Assembly (NCBI RefSeq): GCF_963576615.1
Contig: NC_088712.1
Span: 30,719,870-30,783,869, forward strand
Direction of reading: 5' to 3'
DNA length: 64,000 nucleotides
DNA from: Watersipora subatra
Taxonomy: Eukaryota; Bryozoa; Gymnolaemata; Cheilostomatida; Watersiporidae
Below, piece after piece: positions 1 through 11,105 of the stretch. The notes below the pieces were generated by a model that was given only the letters and a program-made list of their open reading frames with translations, made no database searches and was not told the origin of the DNA. Position numbers and translations under genes: made by a program. The number at the start of each line of letters is the position of its first letter. The first letter of the stretch is position 1.

Positions 1-1080
1 AGTAGGTTATCAGTAGTTATCAATAGGTTAACATGTAGAGCTCCTTGTTACAACTTTATAAATATTAAGATCAAACAACGCTAGCACAATAGAATAGAAG
101 CACGCTAGCACTAAAGCACGCTAGCACTTTAGAATACCACTCAGTATGCTACATATACCTGCACTATCGGACTGTAATTCTTTAGACTTTTACTCTTTTA
201 AACGATGATCCTGCTGATCCTGTCTTATTATCCCGTGGGTAAGGACAGTGACGAAACGTAATAGTACCATCTTTTGATAGTACCTGTCGTAAGGAACGGC
301 GCTTTGATCTCACCTACAAGGGTTGTCAGTTTATAATCATTTAGGATAAAAAATCAAAAGCACGTTAACATTAACGTTAACAAAGAAACATCATTCCCTT
401 CCATATATAGAAATTTTATTAATACTGTTATTTTACTTACCAGCTTGTTGTAATCAGACTCTGACATCATCAGCAGCCAGAATACCTGAACTGCAATAAA
501 CATATTCATAATTATTATAGTAAAACGTACTCATTTTTACATTACCCTACAACTAGTTTTTATATCATTAATAAGTTGGCGGTCACACAAAAATGTTATA
601 TTTACTGAATTTTAATTTTGCTGCATTGAATGCCAGTTAGCAATACAGTGCTAGCAGCAGTAAACTGAAACTGGGCTATAAGATCAAACTGCCATACGCA
701 CAACTCCTAATATAATAAGCAAGCGTGTAATAAGGACTCTATAAGACTGTATTTACTACCAATTAATTAAAGCTGTAAAACAACCAAATCTTTCTATTAT
801 TATAGGGTTTTGAGCACAAAACTCGCAAAAGTATATGACAAATGAATGAAAATGATTTGGTAGTCTTTGGTAGAAAAAAATTATTTTGGAAATATGGGTG
901 GAAACCAGGGAAGCAAGGAGAACCAGGAAGGTTGCATCAAAAACCAGGAGACTCCGGAATAATCAAGAAAGGTTGTCAATGACAAGTTGTGTTGTAGGCT
1001 AAGTATGAAGAATTATTACATTGTAATTACTAATTAGGGGCCATTAGGCCAAGCTGAACAAATAAATAATACTGTTATAA
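1..1080. other. AT-rich sequence without a recognised gene
   Basis: No open frame with splice-site or family support was found on either strand. A short motif, cacgctagcac, recurs about three times between roughly 77 and 132. The remainder looks like unique or decayed intergenic DNA. Confidence 0.5.
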
Positions 1081-1084
1081 AAAA

Positions 1085-1558
1085 TTTTGATTTCGCCGAA
1101 ATTCTATTAGTCGAAATACGCATTTGCCGATAGGCCATTGGTCGAAATGGAAGCCTTTCGTCGAAAAGTGTAGTTTTGGTCGAAAATTTAGGCTATTGGT
1201 CGAAAACCCAGGTAGTTTAGTCGAGAATATATATATATTTCTTTATTGAATTAAACAAAGAGCCTCTTTTTGCAGGCAGAGGAAAGACCTTAACAGTATT
1301 TAAAAATATAGATATAAATGTAATAAAGGGATAAATGATAATGACAGATTGTCTTCTTAAAATAAGTTTAGTCGAAAATAATACTACAAATATTGGGCAA
1401 AAACAATAAGAATTATAATATTAATAGTAAGTTTTTACCTGTTAAATAGTTGTAACCTGACAAATAGTCTTAAATTTCGACTAATAGTCTACGAATTCGA
1501 CAAATAGCCTGTCGGCAACAGCGGTTTCGACCATTAGTTTTTCGACTAAATCTCTTTT
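1085..1558. mobile_element. putative DNA transposon relic with subterminal GTCGAAA repeats
   Basis: The motif TNGTCGAAA occurs repeatedly in direct orientation between about 1106 and 1215 (attagtcgaaat, ttggtcgaaat, ttcgtcgaaaa, ttggtcgaaaa). It occurs in the opposite orientation (tttcgactaa, ttcgacaaa, ttcgaccatt) between about 1474 and 1545. Clustered, oppositely oriented short repeats at both ends of a roughly 470-bp AT-rich unit are typical of subterminal transposase-binding repeats of non-autonomous DNA transposons. No transposase is present and no target-site duplication could be fixed. The family is unknown. Confidence 0.45.
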
Positions 1559-1559
1559 T

Positions 1560-3288
1560 CCCACACCTTTATATTATTAATTAATATATTTTTAGCTGCT
1601 ATTATTCGCACACACTCACCCTTTTAATATGGTTTTTATGTATTGGGGATCTTAGGACGGATTCTGTACCTATCTATTCCTGGTTTTACAACGAGCCCAT
1701 TTTGGTTCTTACTAGCGAGCAAAGTTTTAAGCTCTGCACAAAATATGTAATTACAAGACTTCAGCAGTCACGGTATAATAAAGTTTATTGATCCAATTAA
1801 AGATTAGCTATTACAAAAATTTAATAAAACAAACGTGTTCGCTAAATAAAAGCCTCGCGCCACGAGTCTCCAAGCATGGTTATAGGTTCTATGTAAAAAA
1901 GACATATTTATGCCTCCTTCCAGGCTTTGCACCCTTGAGAGTTACTTCCGCTGGAGTATCACCACCCACATGACTATTAATTTTATACCATTTTATAACA
2001 ATTTTTGTAGCAGTTCCTTTTACTTTTCTCTAATGAGCTAACTATCGAGTAATTTTAAGTAGGCCAAAGCTTCAAACATACATGCATATACTTATTTCAA
2101 AGTGAATTACGATATTTTTCATGTTACACTGCCAGTTTTCGTCGTACTTTTCCGAATTTTTTCATTGCTAATACTGCTGTACTAACTATAAAAATCAGGG
2201 AATTATGAATAATTTTGACAACTACTATTCTGTTTCAATTGTTACTTGGAACGAAGACAAACCTCTATTATACTTACCAAACGTGCTGTGACTCTGCTCC
2301 CACGTTTCAGCTGTTTAAATTTAATGTTTTTTTTCTTCTGTAAATTAGGTAGAGTGTATAGACAGGCGAGCAGCTCCGACACTTAATCACTTTTGCCGAA
2401 ATACTAAGACTGGAAAACTATACTGCATGATACTTAGTTTGATCATTTTAAACATTAAACAGCTCCCTGAAAATGACAACGTAAAGGTGTCCACATCACG
2501 AACAACCACTGAACAACTGCCAAACACCCATATAGTTTATTGAGAATGTTGCTATTAGAATCAGACTGAAAAAAAGTCTATTTAAGGATATATATTATTG
2601 ACGCATTCTCATGGCAGCCAATTCCGTATAATTACATTGTTGCTCAAAAATTGAGTAAAACTGCGCTTTTTCCGGCCAGAGAAGCCATTACGTGTTTTAT
2701 TATCTACAAGATTAATTATGTAAGGTGTTTTTAACTTTGAAAATCATGTAGGGGGCTTACGTCATTTTTTGGTGAATTGATATCAGTTCTAATATTTGGT
2801 TTGTCTTATAATGTACTACTTCTAGAAAGGCTTGGGACGTTTTATATGCATTAGCAGACAAATATTTCTTCTCTTGTAATTATTTATATGACTAAAATAC
2901 ACCTAAGTATTGTTAAAACTTTCTATAAAAAGCTTATTTCAGTATGCTGGCATAAACAGTTAGCTTCTAGCTTTAATGAAAGAACATTGTTTTGTTAAAA
3001 TGTTCGGTATTATAAAATCTCACAGCTATTATGTTGGCTCAATAGTTGTGATGTAATATCTAGGACTAGGTGAAAGCTTGCAGAAAAATTTGTTCCTGTC
3101 AGTTAATTGAATGCAAATATTTGCCTAAATGTATTTAGGAAAACTCTATTTTAGTATCGTGAGAGTTAATTCTATCTTATTCACATATTATTCCCTGAAT
3201 CAATATTAATAATCCTCCACTCAATATTTTAATGTGATGTCAGGTACCACAGTTTTACAGTTTTAAACTCGATGTCAGTGTTTAATGG
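1560..3288. other. no recognised feature
   Basis: AT-rich sequence of about 1.7 kb. The short open frames here, such as the one near 1788, lack splice sites, family motifs or unusual composition, and I do not call them genes. Confidence 0.5.
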
Positions 3289-3289
3289 G

Positions 3290-3492
3290 TCACCTTTTAA
3301 GTCTTTGCTTTTGCATCCAACAATTATGTAACATGCTGATGCAATAATCTTTACTACAATAAGAAATGTGTTTGTCCGTCTGTCTGAAGCCTTAAATAAA
3401 ACCGTAAATAAACAAATTCCATCACACAAGAATTGAACCAGCATGATCAGATCACCAGGCAAGCGCGCTACCATTGCACCACTCAACCAGCT
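3290..3492 (-). mobile_element. tRNA-derived SINE
   Basis: Read on the minus strand, the head contains a tRNA-like RNA polymerase III promoter. There is an A-box-like TGGTGCAATGG followed by TAGCGCG, and about 30 bases later a B-box-like GGTTCAATTC. The tail carries a CAGACAGACGGACAAACAC-type segment and an AT-rich 3' part. The same combination of a tRNA-like head and a CAGACAGAC tail recurs near 36108-36290 and 26243-26415, which supports a dispersed SINE family. The copy is not an intact tRNA gene because no full cloverleaf could be folded. Confidence 0.7.
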
Positions 3493-5040
3493 TTTCTTAT
3501 CTATGGATACTTGTGCACATCATTATTACATGTGATGATCTCTCACTTTGCGCAGGACTGCCAGTGCACTAGTAAATATAATGTAGTGGAGCAACAATCT
3601 TACACTACAATGAATTGTGCACCATAACATATACAAAATAGATATGGCTCCATGAGATGGCTTGCAACAGGGGTTCTCAACCTTTTTCATTCAGTTCTCT
3701 CCTTATACCTTTTAATAAATTTGATTTTCCTTGCACTTTTAATTAACATGACTAAAAACATCCGATACAAAATATAATCCCATTTTATTGTACATATCTA
3801 AACATATAACAACATATTATTAATTCTTATACAGTACGCATACAGCACACCACAATACATGACCTTTGGTTTGGCAGTGAATTGGTTTATGACTGGATTA
3901 ACTTACTATCCAATCAAAATCTGGATATATGTGTTTACATATATCTGGGTTCTGACTAGTAGCTCATTATTAGCAACTAGTATTATAGATAAAACCAAAA
4001 AGTTAAATGATGAAACCCAAACTCACACGGCACTGCAGGCCATACCGGTAAATTAAAAATTTAACAAACCAGACACCTCGCTGTTCCCCCCTTGTATATT
4101 CAAAATTCCCCCCAGGGGGAGTTCCTTCCCGGTTGGGAACCCCTGGCTTGCAAAGTGCCATATATGCACATGTATTTACCATGACGTAATAAGTGTATGC
4201 CCCAAGACATTTTAACCTGGTTTTTTCCTTGACAATAGGACAGAAGACAACGACAAATGGCAGGTGCCAAGCTACCTACCATGGGACCCAAAACACGCTA
4301 CAGTTCTGTAGAAAAGGAAATACTCTACAATCTAGGATTGTTTATTATGCTCATGCTCTTTGGAAAGTTTTGTTCTTTTCTCTGGAAGTTTAGGTAAGTG
4401 CTGATCAGATATTAGCTGATCAAGCATATATAAAGCTGATCAGATATTTTTTAAGTCTTATAATATGTTAGTTAAGGCGTAGTTGATGAATTCACTTTCA
4501 CTTGGGTTACTTCTACTTTGGTCAAAAAGGATGGCAGTAACTCGGGGAGTGTCATATACTGGTTTTTTATATTTGTGGTACTGTAATACAGTAACTCGCC
4601 TTAATTTTTCATCACTAAAAAAGCAAGGTATAAAAAGAATGCAATTTTTGGACATTCAATATTTATCGTTGGGATGTTGGCTTGTTGCTATTATTTGCTT
4701 GGAGAAAGAAAACTGAGTTATTCTGTACATGCCTCACTCTTACCTGGCAGTATTGTCAATTGAAATACTTAGCAGCTCGCTAGTGTTTATATCTTGTGTG
4801 TTCTTTGTGAACTGTTTCTATGTACTATCGAAAACTGAACAATTATATACAACAACCTTTTACATAGTATTCCCCTGTGAAAGCTTTCTAACTTGGTTAG
4901 TGAATATTATATGTGAAAAGTGCCCCTCTATTCAACCCATGGATGTTCAAACATAACTAATTTCCCTTAACGACTCATCTAATATTGTCACACAGTCCCT
5001 GGTTGTTGGTATCTCTTTCACAGATACTTCAAAGTTGCTT
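3493..5040. other. no recognised gene; decayed repeats
   Basis: Short open frames near 3859, 4483, 4729 and 4985 have no initiator context, splice pattern or recognisable domain. A short inverted motif built on CTGATCA/TGATCAG lies around 4400-4446. Nothing else could be supported. Confidence 0.45.
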
Positions 5041-5957
5041 AAAGGTTGACTTGCAACAAAATTCACATTACAGTTATTTGGTATCAAAAGATTCACCGTG
5101 TCTTACTCTGCTGTTTTGTAGGTGCAAAATATGTGGAAATGTGATTACAAGCTCTTCAAAGCTCAAAAATGAACAGCTAATCGCCGCCATCACGAAACTG
5201 TCGTAGAATAGAATCCCTTTCCAAAGCGGCTCAAATGGGACGTAATTGAACAAGATGGCTTCTGTTTACACTTTCATGTAATCTCATTCGTCGAAATGTT
5301 TTCACAAATATACTTCACGCATTCAATAAAACCATGTCTATTGTCCTTACGCGTCTGTTTCATCACCATTGTAATGCTGTCACTTTGAGCACTGATCTCT
5401 TAAAACCTATCGTGATAATTCGTTGAATTTTTTAACCTTAGCTCGAAGGAGTGCATATCATTCTCTGATAAACATGACAAGGCTGTTGGTCACCTGTGAT
5501 AGTCGAAAAATGCTGCAGACATTGTTCGCGCTGTTTGGCAGGAAGTATGGGTCACATGATCAGATTACGACTAGACAAGTAGACCAAGCCAAAACAAAAC
5601 TGTAAAGTAGCGAGCTTCTATTTTAATACGGGATCTTTGATAAAACCCGAAGTGTTTGTCATAAACTAGTGCTACGAGAAGTTTTATATTGAGCCTTTTA
5701 TTGGCCTTTCAATTTACGTGAGAACATCACGTGTCAAAACAATAACCAAATCATTTGAGTATGTCAGAGAAATAAATTGATTCCAATCTACGGCAGTTTC
5801 GTGTTGGCGGCGATCAACTGTTCATTTTTAAGCTTTTAAGAGTTTGTAATCACATTTCCTCATATTTTGCACCTACAACACAGCAGAGTAAGACATAGTG
5901 AATCTTTTGAGACCAAATAACTGTAATGTGAATTTTGTTGCAAGCCAATCTTTAAGG
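5041..5957. mobile_element. fold-back element with about 175-bp inverted arms
   Basis: The left arm (5041-5214) matches the reverse complement of the right arm (5783-5957) along its whole length with scattered mismatches. Landmarks in both arms are TTGCAACAAAATTCACATTA, a TCTTACTCTGCTGT block and a GAACAGNTNATCGCCGCCA block. The spacer of about 570 bp has no coding potential I can recognise. A partial third copy of the arm lies at about 16608-16650 (gtgaattttgttgcaagtcaacc), so the arm belongs to a dispersed family. The two arms could form a long hairpin RNA if transcribed. Confidence 0.7.
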
Positions 5958-5990
5958 TAAAATTTTCAACCGTAATATTATGTGTGCGAG

Positions 5991-6110
5991 GCTATCATAT
6001 GATGTAGTTATGTTCTATTGACTACAACTTTAAGGTTGAGAAGCTGTCATATGATGTAGTTATGTTCTATTGACTACAACCTTAGGGTTGACAGGCCATC
6101 ATATGATGTA
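5991..6110 (+). repeat. 52-bp tandem repeat, about 2.3 copies
   Basis: The unit contains CATATGATGTAGTTATGTTC followed by TATTGACTACAAC, with a period of about 52 bp. The array is interrupted at 6110 by the pogo-like element and resumes at 6863 with gttatgttc, so the transposon entered a repeat unit. Confidence 0.8.
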
Positions 6111-6862
6111 CAGTCATACGGCGACATACAAGCTTAAAATGCACTCTCAGACTGAGCTCGTATGTCAATTTACTCACATCTCAAGGCACGATTTCCTATA
6201 TAAAATATCCAAGTACAAATTAATCCGTTAGCATACTATAAAAAAAACACCTAAACAGGATTACATTTGAAAAACGTTTTTCAATTTTTGTATTTCAGTA
6301 CATTCGCGAAAAAATGACAAATACCTATTTAGTTGTTCTGATCTGCAATAAAATGTAACATCACTATGTACACCACTTTATGGAGTTTTTACCTTCGAGA
6401 CAGACATTTTGGATAACAACCGTCTGAGAGAGACTTGAGAGCAACGCATTTGGTACAGTAAACTTTTGTAACCCTGCGTAATAGAAACTTTGAATTTAAC
6501 TTGAATGAATTTATCTTATTAAACACACACTTGAAGATAAGTTTTAATCTTTTACTAAACTTACTTTAATTTTTTCGTAATATTTTTGTAGTATTCGTTT
6601 GCAGCCACGTTTTGCCTCCTGCACCCTATAACTTTTAGCCAACCTTTTAAAAACTTTTTCAAACTGATATAAGGAGAAAGATCGAGCGATGCTGTTCTTG
6701 AAAGCTGCCTCTTGCATACTTGGCCATAAACATGTAGTGGTCATCGACAACCGGCTCGTATCTCAAAGATGACTCGTATCTCAAGGAAGAAACTTACTCT
6801 AAGGTCAGCTCGTATCTCGAGCTTCTCGTATGTTTGGACACTCGTATGTAGGGGTATGACTG
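6111..6862. mobile_element. pogo/Tigger-like non-autonomous DNA transposon, 752 bp
   Basis: The left end begins CAGTCATACGGCGACATAC and the right end, read on the minus strand, begins CAGTCATACCCCTACATAC. Both ends carry further subterminal copies of a CTCGTATGT or CTCGTATCTCAA motif. The left end is preceded by TA. The right end is followed by TG where the neighbouring tandem repeat has TA, so a TA target duplication with one mutated copy fits. CAGT termini with TA duplication are usual for the pogo branch of Tc1/mariner. An internal minus-strand frame (6750-6544) is basic, but I cannot assign it to a transposase. A related fragment lies at about 57410-57540. Confidence 0.7.
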
Positions 6863-7067
6863 TGGTTATGTTCAACAAGCAGACGGATGTCAGCCAAAGT
6901 ATATTTATCGTTTGGAGGGTAATTGGATAAACCTGTTTATTTCACTGTAACATTTTCCTTCATGATCTCTCCTGCTGATTTGGTGGAGGCAGCTATGAAT
7001 GTCTGTCACTGCTTAAAGTTTTTCACATAAATTATTTTACCATTCAAGACTCATCATAGAATTGTGG

Positions 7068-7437
7068 TAAGTCTGGACATGGGGACAGTTGTGTCATGCT
7101 CTCATACACATACAGTTGTGGTAAGTCTGGACATAGGGACAGTTGTGTTATGCTCTCATACATATACAGTTGTGGTAAGTCTGGACATGGGGACAGTTGT
7201 GTCATGCTCTCATACACATACAGTTGTGGTAAGTCTGGACATGGGGACAGCTGTGTTATGCCCTCATACATATACAGTTGTGGTAAGTCTGGACATGGGG
7301 ACAGCTGTGTTATGCTCTCATACACATACAGTTGTGGTAAGTCTGGACATGGGGACAGCTGTGTTATGCTCTCATACATATACAGTTGTGGTAAGTCTGG
7401 ATATGGGGACAGTTGTGTTTTGCTCTCATACTAGCCT
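7068..7437 (+). repeat. 54-bp minisatellite, about seven copies
   Basis: The unit reads approximately AAGTCTGGACATGGGGACAG followed by a TTGTGTCATGCTCTCATACA segment and a CATACAGTTGTGGT segment. Because 54 is divisible by three and the units lack stops, frames on both strands stay open through the array. This gives artefactual peptides such as the 18-residue VSLDMGTVVSCSHTHTVV repeat. Copies differ by a few substitutions. There is no splice or start evidence for coding. Confidence 0.9.
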
Positions 7438-7704
7438 TTCATGGATAGAATTTCATATACCTGTTATTAAATTTATCATAGCTTTCTAGATGTATTATAA
7501 TCTTTTATATTATGTTTAATATTATTTTTATAATTTTAGAGATTCAGTTCTATGTGGTCAGCCAGGCTTGTCTGGTTCAGTACCACATCCATTGTGAGGT
7601 TGCAGGTTGGAAATTATGTCTTTCATGTCTGCCTGAGTTCATTTTGCTTCTGTGTTGTTATAATGTCTGTCTAGACATGCTCATTTATGGGATATTAAAG
7701 CATA

Positions 7705-7960
7705 GCTACCGTGAAACCTTTAATTGAATGTCACCTCTATTTGAATGCCCCCTCTATTTAACCACCACTATGGGAGAAAGGCTGAAAAATAGAGCGCCAC
7801 CCTCTAGTTGAACGCCACCTCTATTTGCCCGCTACTTTGACAATCTTTGATCTTAATGAACCCATAATAGCAAGTGATCAGTAGAAGTGTCCACAAAATC
7901 ATGTTAATAACGAATCGTGTACATCAATAACAATTTATTCTCTCTTGTCTAACTACAAAG
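7705..7960 (-). mobile_element. end fragment of the ACCGTAAAACC element family
   Basis: From about 7709 (gtgaaacctttaattgaatg) the sequence matches the reverse complement of 62520-62705 and of 30470-30617. It includes the repeated CTCTATTTGAACGCC-like motifs and the segment around gatcttaatgaacccat. It is the 3' terminal part of the terminal-inverted-repeat element described at 29275-30617, in opposite orientation. It carries no coding sequence. Confidence 0.65.
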
Positions 7961-8655
7961 CTTCTCGTTTTTTTGTTGTTGAAACTTTGAAAGCTACACC
8001 ATAGAAATAATTAATAATGATCTCAGGCTATTAGTATTTCCCTGTTTAACACGGTCTGTTACTTGGAAGTACATGTATATTTTACTGTAATTATTGGATA
8101 TTAATAGAATTGTAAAACTTCTAATTAACCATCCTTTAAAGTAAGAAAAAACCTTCACAAAACTAGCCGAGTTCCTAAAATATGAAGTTGAACCAGCCAT
8201 GACCATCCTATGTATATGCATTAAAATTACTTGCTTTCTTACCTTGTATGCCTGGAGTATCTGGAGTATATGTCTTCGTCATCTTTTGATGAAAGCAAAG
8301 GATAATGGTTAAGTATGTCTTTAAGAACCTATTGAGAGAAGCTTTTTTTGGTTTGAGTAAAATGAGAAATAATTTTCTTATACATGTTATGATAAGGTAT
8401 GGTGAGAGAGGGAGTCGGTTTAATTTTGCAGTCATAGGGGCCTAAATAGTTGCTGCAAGTAAACAAGCTAGCTGAGATGTCAAATATATGTCTATGTCTA
8501 AAGCTCCTGTCTACACTCATTTTCAGAATCGAGTAACTGCATCACAAGTGGTAAATAAAAATTTTTCAAACTTTTCTGTTTAGACACTAAAAAAACATCA
8601 TCCAATTGCTATAGCGAAATACCAAAATGTTGTTTTAAGTTCTGTGTGGTAGCAT
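7961..8655. other. no recognised feature
   Basis: About 700 bp of AT-rich sequence. The overlapping minus-strand frames between 7994 and 8520 show no domain or splice structure. Confidence 0.45.
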
Positions 8656-8659
8656 AGCA

Positions 8660-9012
8660 GACTAGAGTTGTTGACTGTAATTCTTAGTACTAGGGCTGAT
8701 TTGTTGACTGTAATTCTTAGGATTAGGAGTGAGTTGTTGACTGTAATTCTCAAGACTAAGGGTGAGTTGTTGACTGTAATTCTCAGGATTAGGGATGAGT
8801 TGTTGACTGTAACTCTCAAGACTAGGGGTGAGTTGTTGACTGTAATTCTCAAGACTAGGGGTGAGTCGTTGACTCCTCATCCTTAAGACTGGGAATGAGT
8901 TGTTGATCCTCATTCTCAAGACTGATAGTGAGTTGATGGGCCTCTTTTTCAAGACTGGGAGTGGTTGTCCCTTGTTCTCAAGACAGGGGGAGTTGTTGGC
9001 CCTCATTCACAA
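8660..9012 (+). repeat. 33-bp minisatellite, about ten copies, degenerating rightwards
   Basis: The core unit is close to GAGTTGTTGACTGTAATTCT followed by CAAGACTAGGGGT. Early copies are well conserved; those after about 8880 drift in length and sequence. As with the neighbouring arrays the unit length is a multiple of three, so all-frame open reading frames arise by chance. Confidence 0.9.
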
Positions 9013-9630
9013 GATAGCTTTTGAGAACGCTCATAGCAGGAATTCTGCACCACAAAACCTAGAATGCAGATCAAAAAGTGTAAAACAGTATTTAATTAAA
9101 ACATGATGTTTTTAATTCTAACAGAAATATTTATATAATCTTCCGTGCTGCTCTCTCGAATTTACCGCTGTACTATAAGAAACAATTATATAGCGATCAT
9201 GCATGCAAATGACTTATTGCTAATTTTTTTTACGCCTAGCTGGTTTATACGTTTTGCCAGTTATAAAATATCATTTCTTTGTTAATGATAGCCAACACCA
9301 GTCATGACCAATGATTTGTCTCATTTGATATCCAACATCAACAATGAACAAGGTGAAATACATTCACTGTTTTCATGCTTCGAATGGTTTCGGAGTCGCG
9401 TCCACACCGAATTATAGAAACAGGGAGGGCGCGAATTCGTTGGCAGTGGTAACTCTGAACTCATTCCAAGTGTGGAAACACAGTGATTAGGTGTTGTAGC
9501 CACATTTGTGTACAGCGCATGTTTTCAGGATTAAATGACATAGCGCTAGTGATATTCTATGCTTTGGATGTGGGAATACTCCTCCTATTAACTCGGTGAA
9601 GGTTTTGTATGACTATTGAAGGCTCTACAG
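9013..9630. other. no recognised gene
   Basis: Sequence between two minisatellites. The minus-strand frame at 9503-9321 has no supporting motif. The interval leads into a possible exon at 9631. Confidence 0.4.
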
Positions 9631-9718
9631 GAAGTCAGTAAAAAGACACGCCGTACCCAAGAGGGCTCGTGGGATCAAGGCAGCTCGGAGCAAGGTTGCC
9701 ACCAATCAACAACTCATT
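9631..9718 (+). other. possible isolated coding exon (uncertain)
   Basis: An 88-bp segment is bounded by a good acceptor (ctctacag at its left) and a consensus donor (GTAAGT at 9719). In one frame it reads as a strongly basic peptide containing KRHAVPKRARGIKAARSK. It is more GC-rich than its flanks. The next minisatellite also begins just after an acceptor-like tttcag. I found no further exons that complete a gene and do not recognise the peptide. It may be a relic of a decayed gene or a chance match. Confidence 0.25.
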
Positions 9719-9758
9719 GTAAGTGAATAGATGATCACATTTTGTTTTTCTGAGTTTC

Positions 9759-10111
9759 AGAAGTATGTGTATGTTGAGTACATTCAGAAGTATGTGTATG
9801 TTGAGTACATTCAGCAGTATGTGTATGTTGAGTACATTCAGCAGTATGTGTATGTTGAGTACATTCAGAAGTATGTGTATGTTGAGTACATTCAGCAGTA
9901 TGTGTATGTTGAGTACATTCAGCAGTATGTGTATGTTGAGTACATTCAGCAGTATGTGTATGTTGAGTACATTCAGAAGTATGTGTATGTTGAGTACATT
10001 CAGCAGTATGTGTATGTTGAGTACATTCAGCAGTATGTGTATGTTGAGTACATTCAGAAGTATGTGTATGTTGAGTACATTCAGAAGTATGTGTATGTTG
10101 AGTACATTCAG
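9759..10111 (+). repeat. 27-bp minisatellite, about 13 copies
   Basis: The unit is AAGTATGTGTATGTTGAGTA followed by CATTCAG. The only common variant is AAG versus CAG at the first codon position of the unit. One frame gives a nine-residue repeat, KYVYVEYIQ/QYVYVEYIQ, with no stops. Near-identity between copies points to recent expansion. The array directly follows an acceptor-like ttctgagtttcag, so the founding unit might have been an exon, but there is no direct evidence that it is translated. Confidence 0.92.
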
Positions 10112-10137
10112 CAGATTTTAATATATATTTGTAAATA

Positions 10138-11105
10138 CAGTAGACGCCCCTACAAGGTAAGTAATCCATTCCTGGAACATTTACGTTATGGGGATTTTAT
10201 GCTATGCGAATAGTAAACATGTTCATTTATCCGAACATGTAAATTGTCGTATCTATTCTAAGATCAGTCTAAGATCTTCTCCGACTCACTCTTTTAACCC
10301 TTCAAGAAAAAGAAAAACTAGACTTAATGTTTTAATTTAATGACTGTACCATAACTGTACCATAACTGTACCATAACTGTACCATAACTGTACTATAATT
10401 GACCATAAAGACTGTACAGTAACTGTGGTATTATTGGTTTGTATCGGCAACTTTTCTCCTTTTTCTTATCACTTTCACTCGGTTTATGGTCCATGACTAG
10501 GGTAACTATACGATAGGTTAAGGTCCATGATTATGATAAAATTACGATAAGTTAGCGGGAGCCACACTTTCTATGTCACTTTACATTTGTTTGTTCCTAT
10601 TTTTCTTCTAGACAGCAATGTCTATTCTTCAAAGGGAAAATGATAAAAACATTTTATTCTTCTGAAATCAATCAGCGCTGTCTGTCAATCTATATATCCG
10701 TCGTCAGGATACCTTTTGACGAAACTACAACTTGTGACATTCAGCTTGGTATATCGATGCTTTAAGATCTGCACGTTTGTGTTAGACTATTATCATTCAA
10801 ACCTAAAGGTGGCCGTTATCGATCGTCTTCAACTATTTCTGAATGATTGTGCGGCTACTTATTCTGTGTGCTTTATCGACAAAAAAGATAATTGATAAAA
10901 AGAGCCTTATGGGTTCTTTTTTTTTCCAAGTTTGGCACTTGTGAAAGCGATATTTCTAAGGCCAGCTACGAGATTATTATTATTCAAATTGAATTTCAGA
11001 ACTTTTATCGACTTGCCACTTTACGCTATATGCTAATTTTTACGTAGTACGAAGCAAAAACTTTACATAAATTCTTTACGCTAATTCTTTAAAGTTGGAA
11101 TTATT
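10138..11105 (+). mobile_element. CAGT-ended DNA transposon, copy 1 (left end plus interior)
   Basis: It starts CAGTAGACGCCCCTACAAGG directly after TA and continues with an ACGTTATGGGGATTTTATG segment. The left 400 bp match the copy at 34171, and 10800-11105 match the reverse complement of 13720-14040 (landmark TGTGCGGCTACTTATTCT). It contains a five-copy 11-bp run (ataactgtacc) near 10345-10400. The right terminus is not clear, so the copy may be truncated. It is pogo-like by its CAGT termini and TA target. No intact transposase was seen. Confidence 0.6.

Noticed and set aside
3430..3492. Functional tRNA gene on the minus strand
   Set aside because: A and B boxes are present but the acceptor and anticodon arms do not pair; it fits a SINE head.
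5181..5200. Possible hammerhead around cacgaaactgtcg
   Set aside because: GAAAC and a GTC are present but there is no CUGANGA core upstream and no stem II.
7044..7489. Repetitive open frames on both strands
   Set aside because: They follow from a 54-bp unit without stops; no start context, splice sites or domain.
9731..10213. 160-residue repeat protein
   Set aside because: Explained by the 27-bp minisatellite; the frame runs on into a transposon end. Kept only as a question in the findings.
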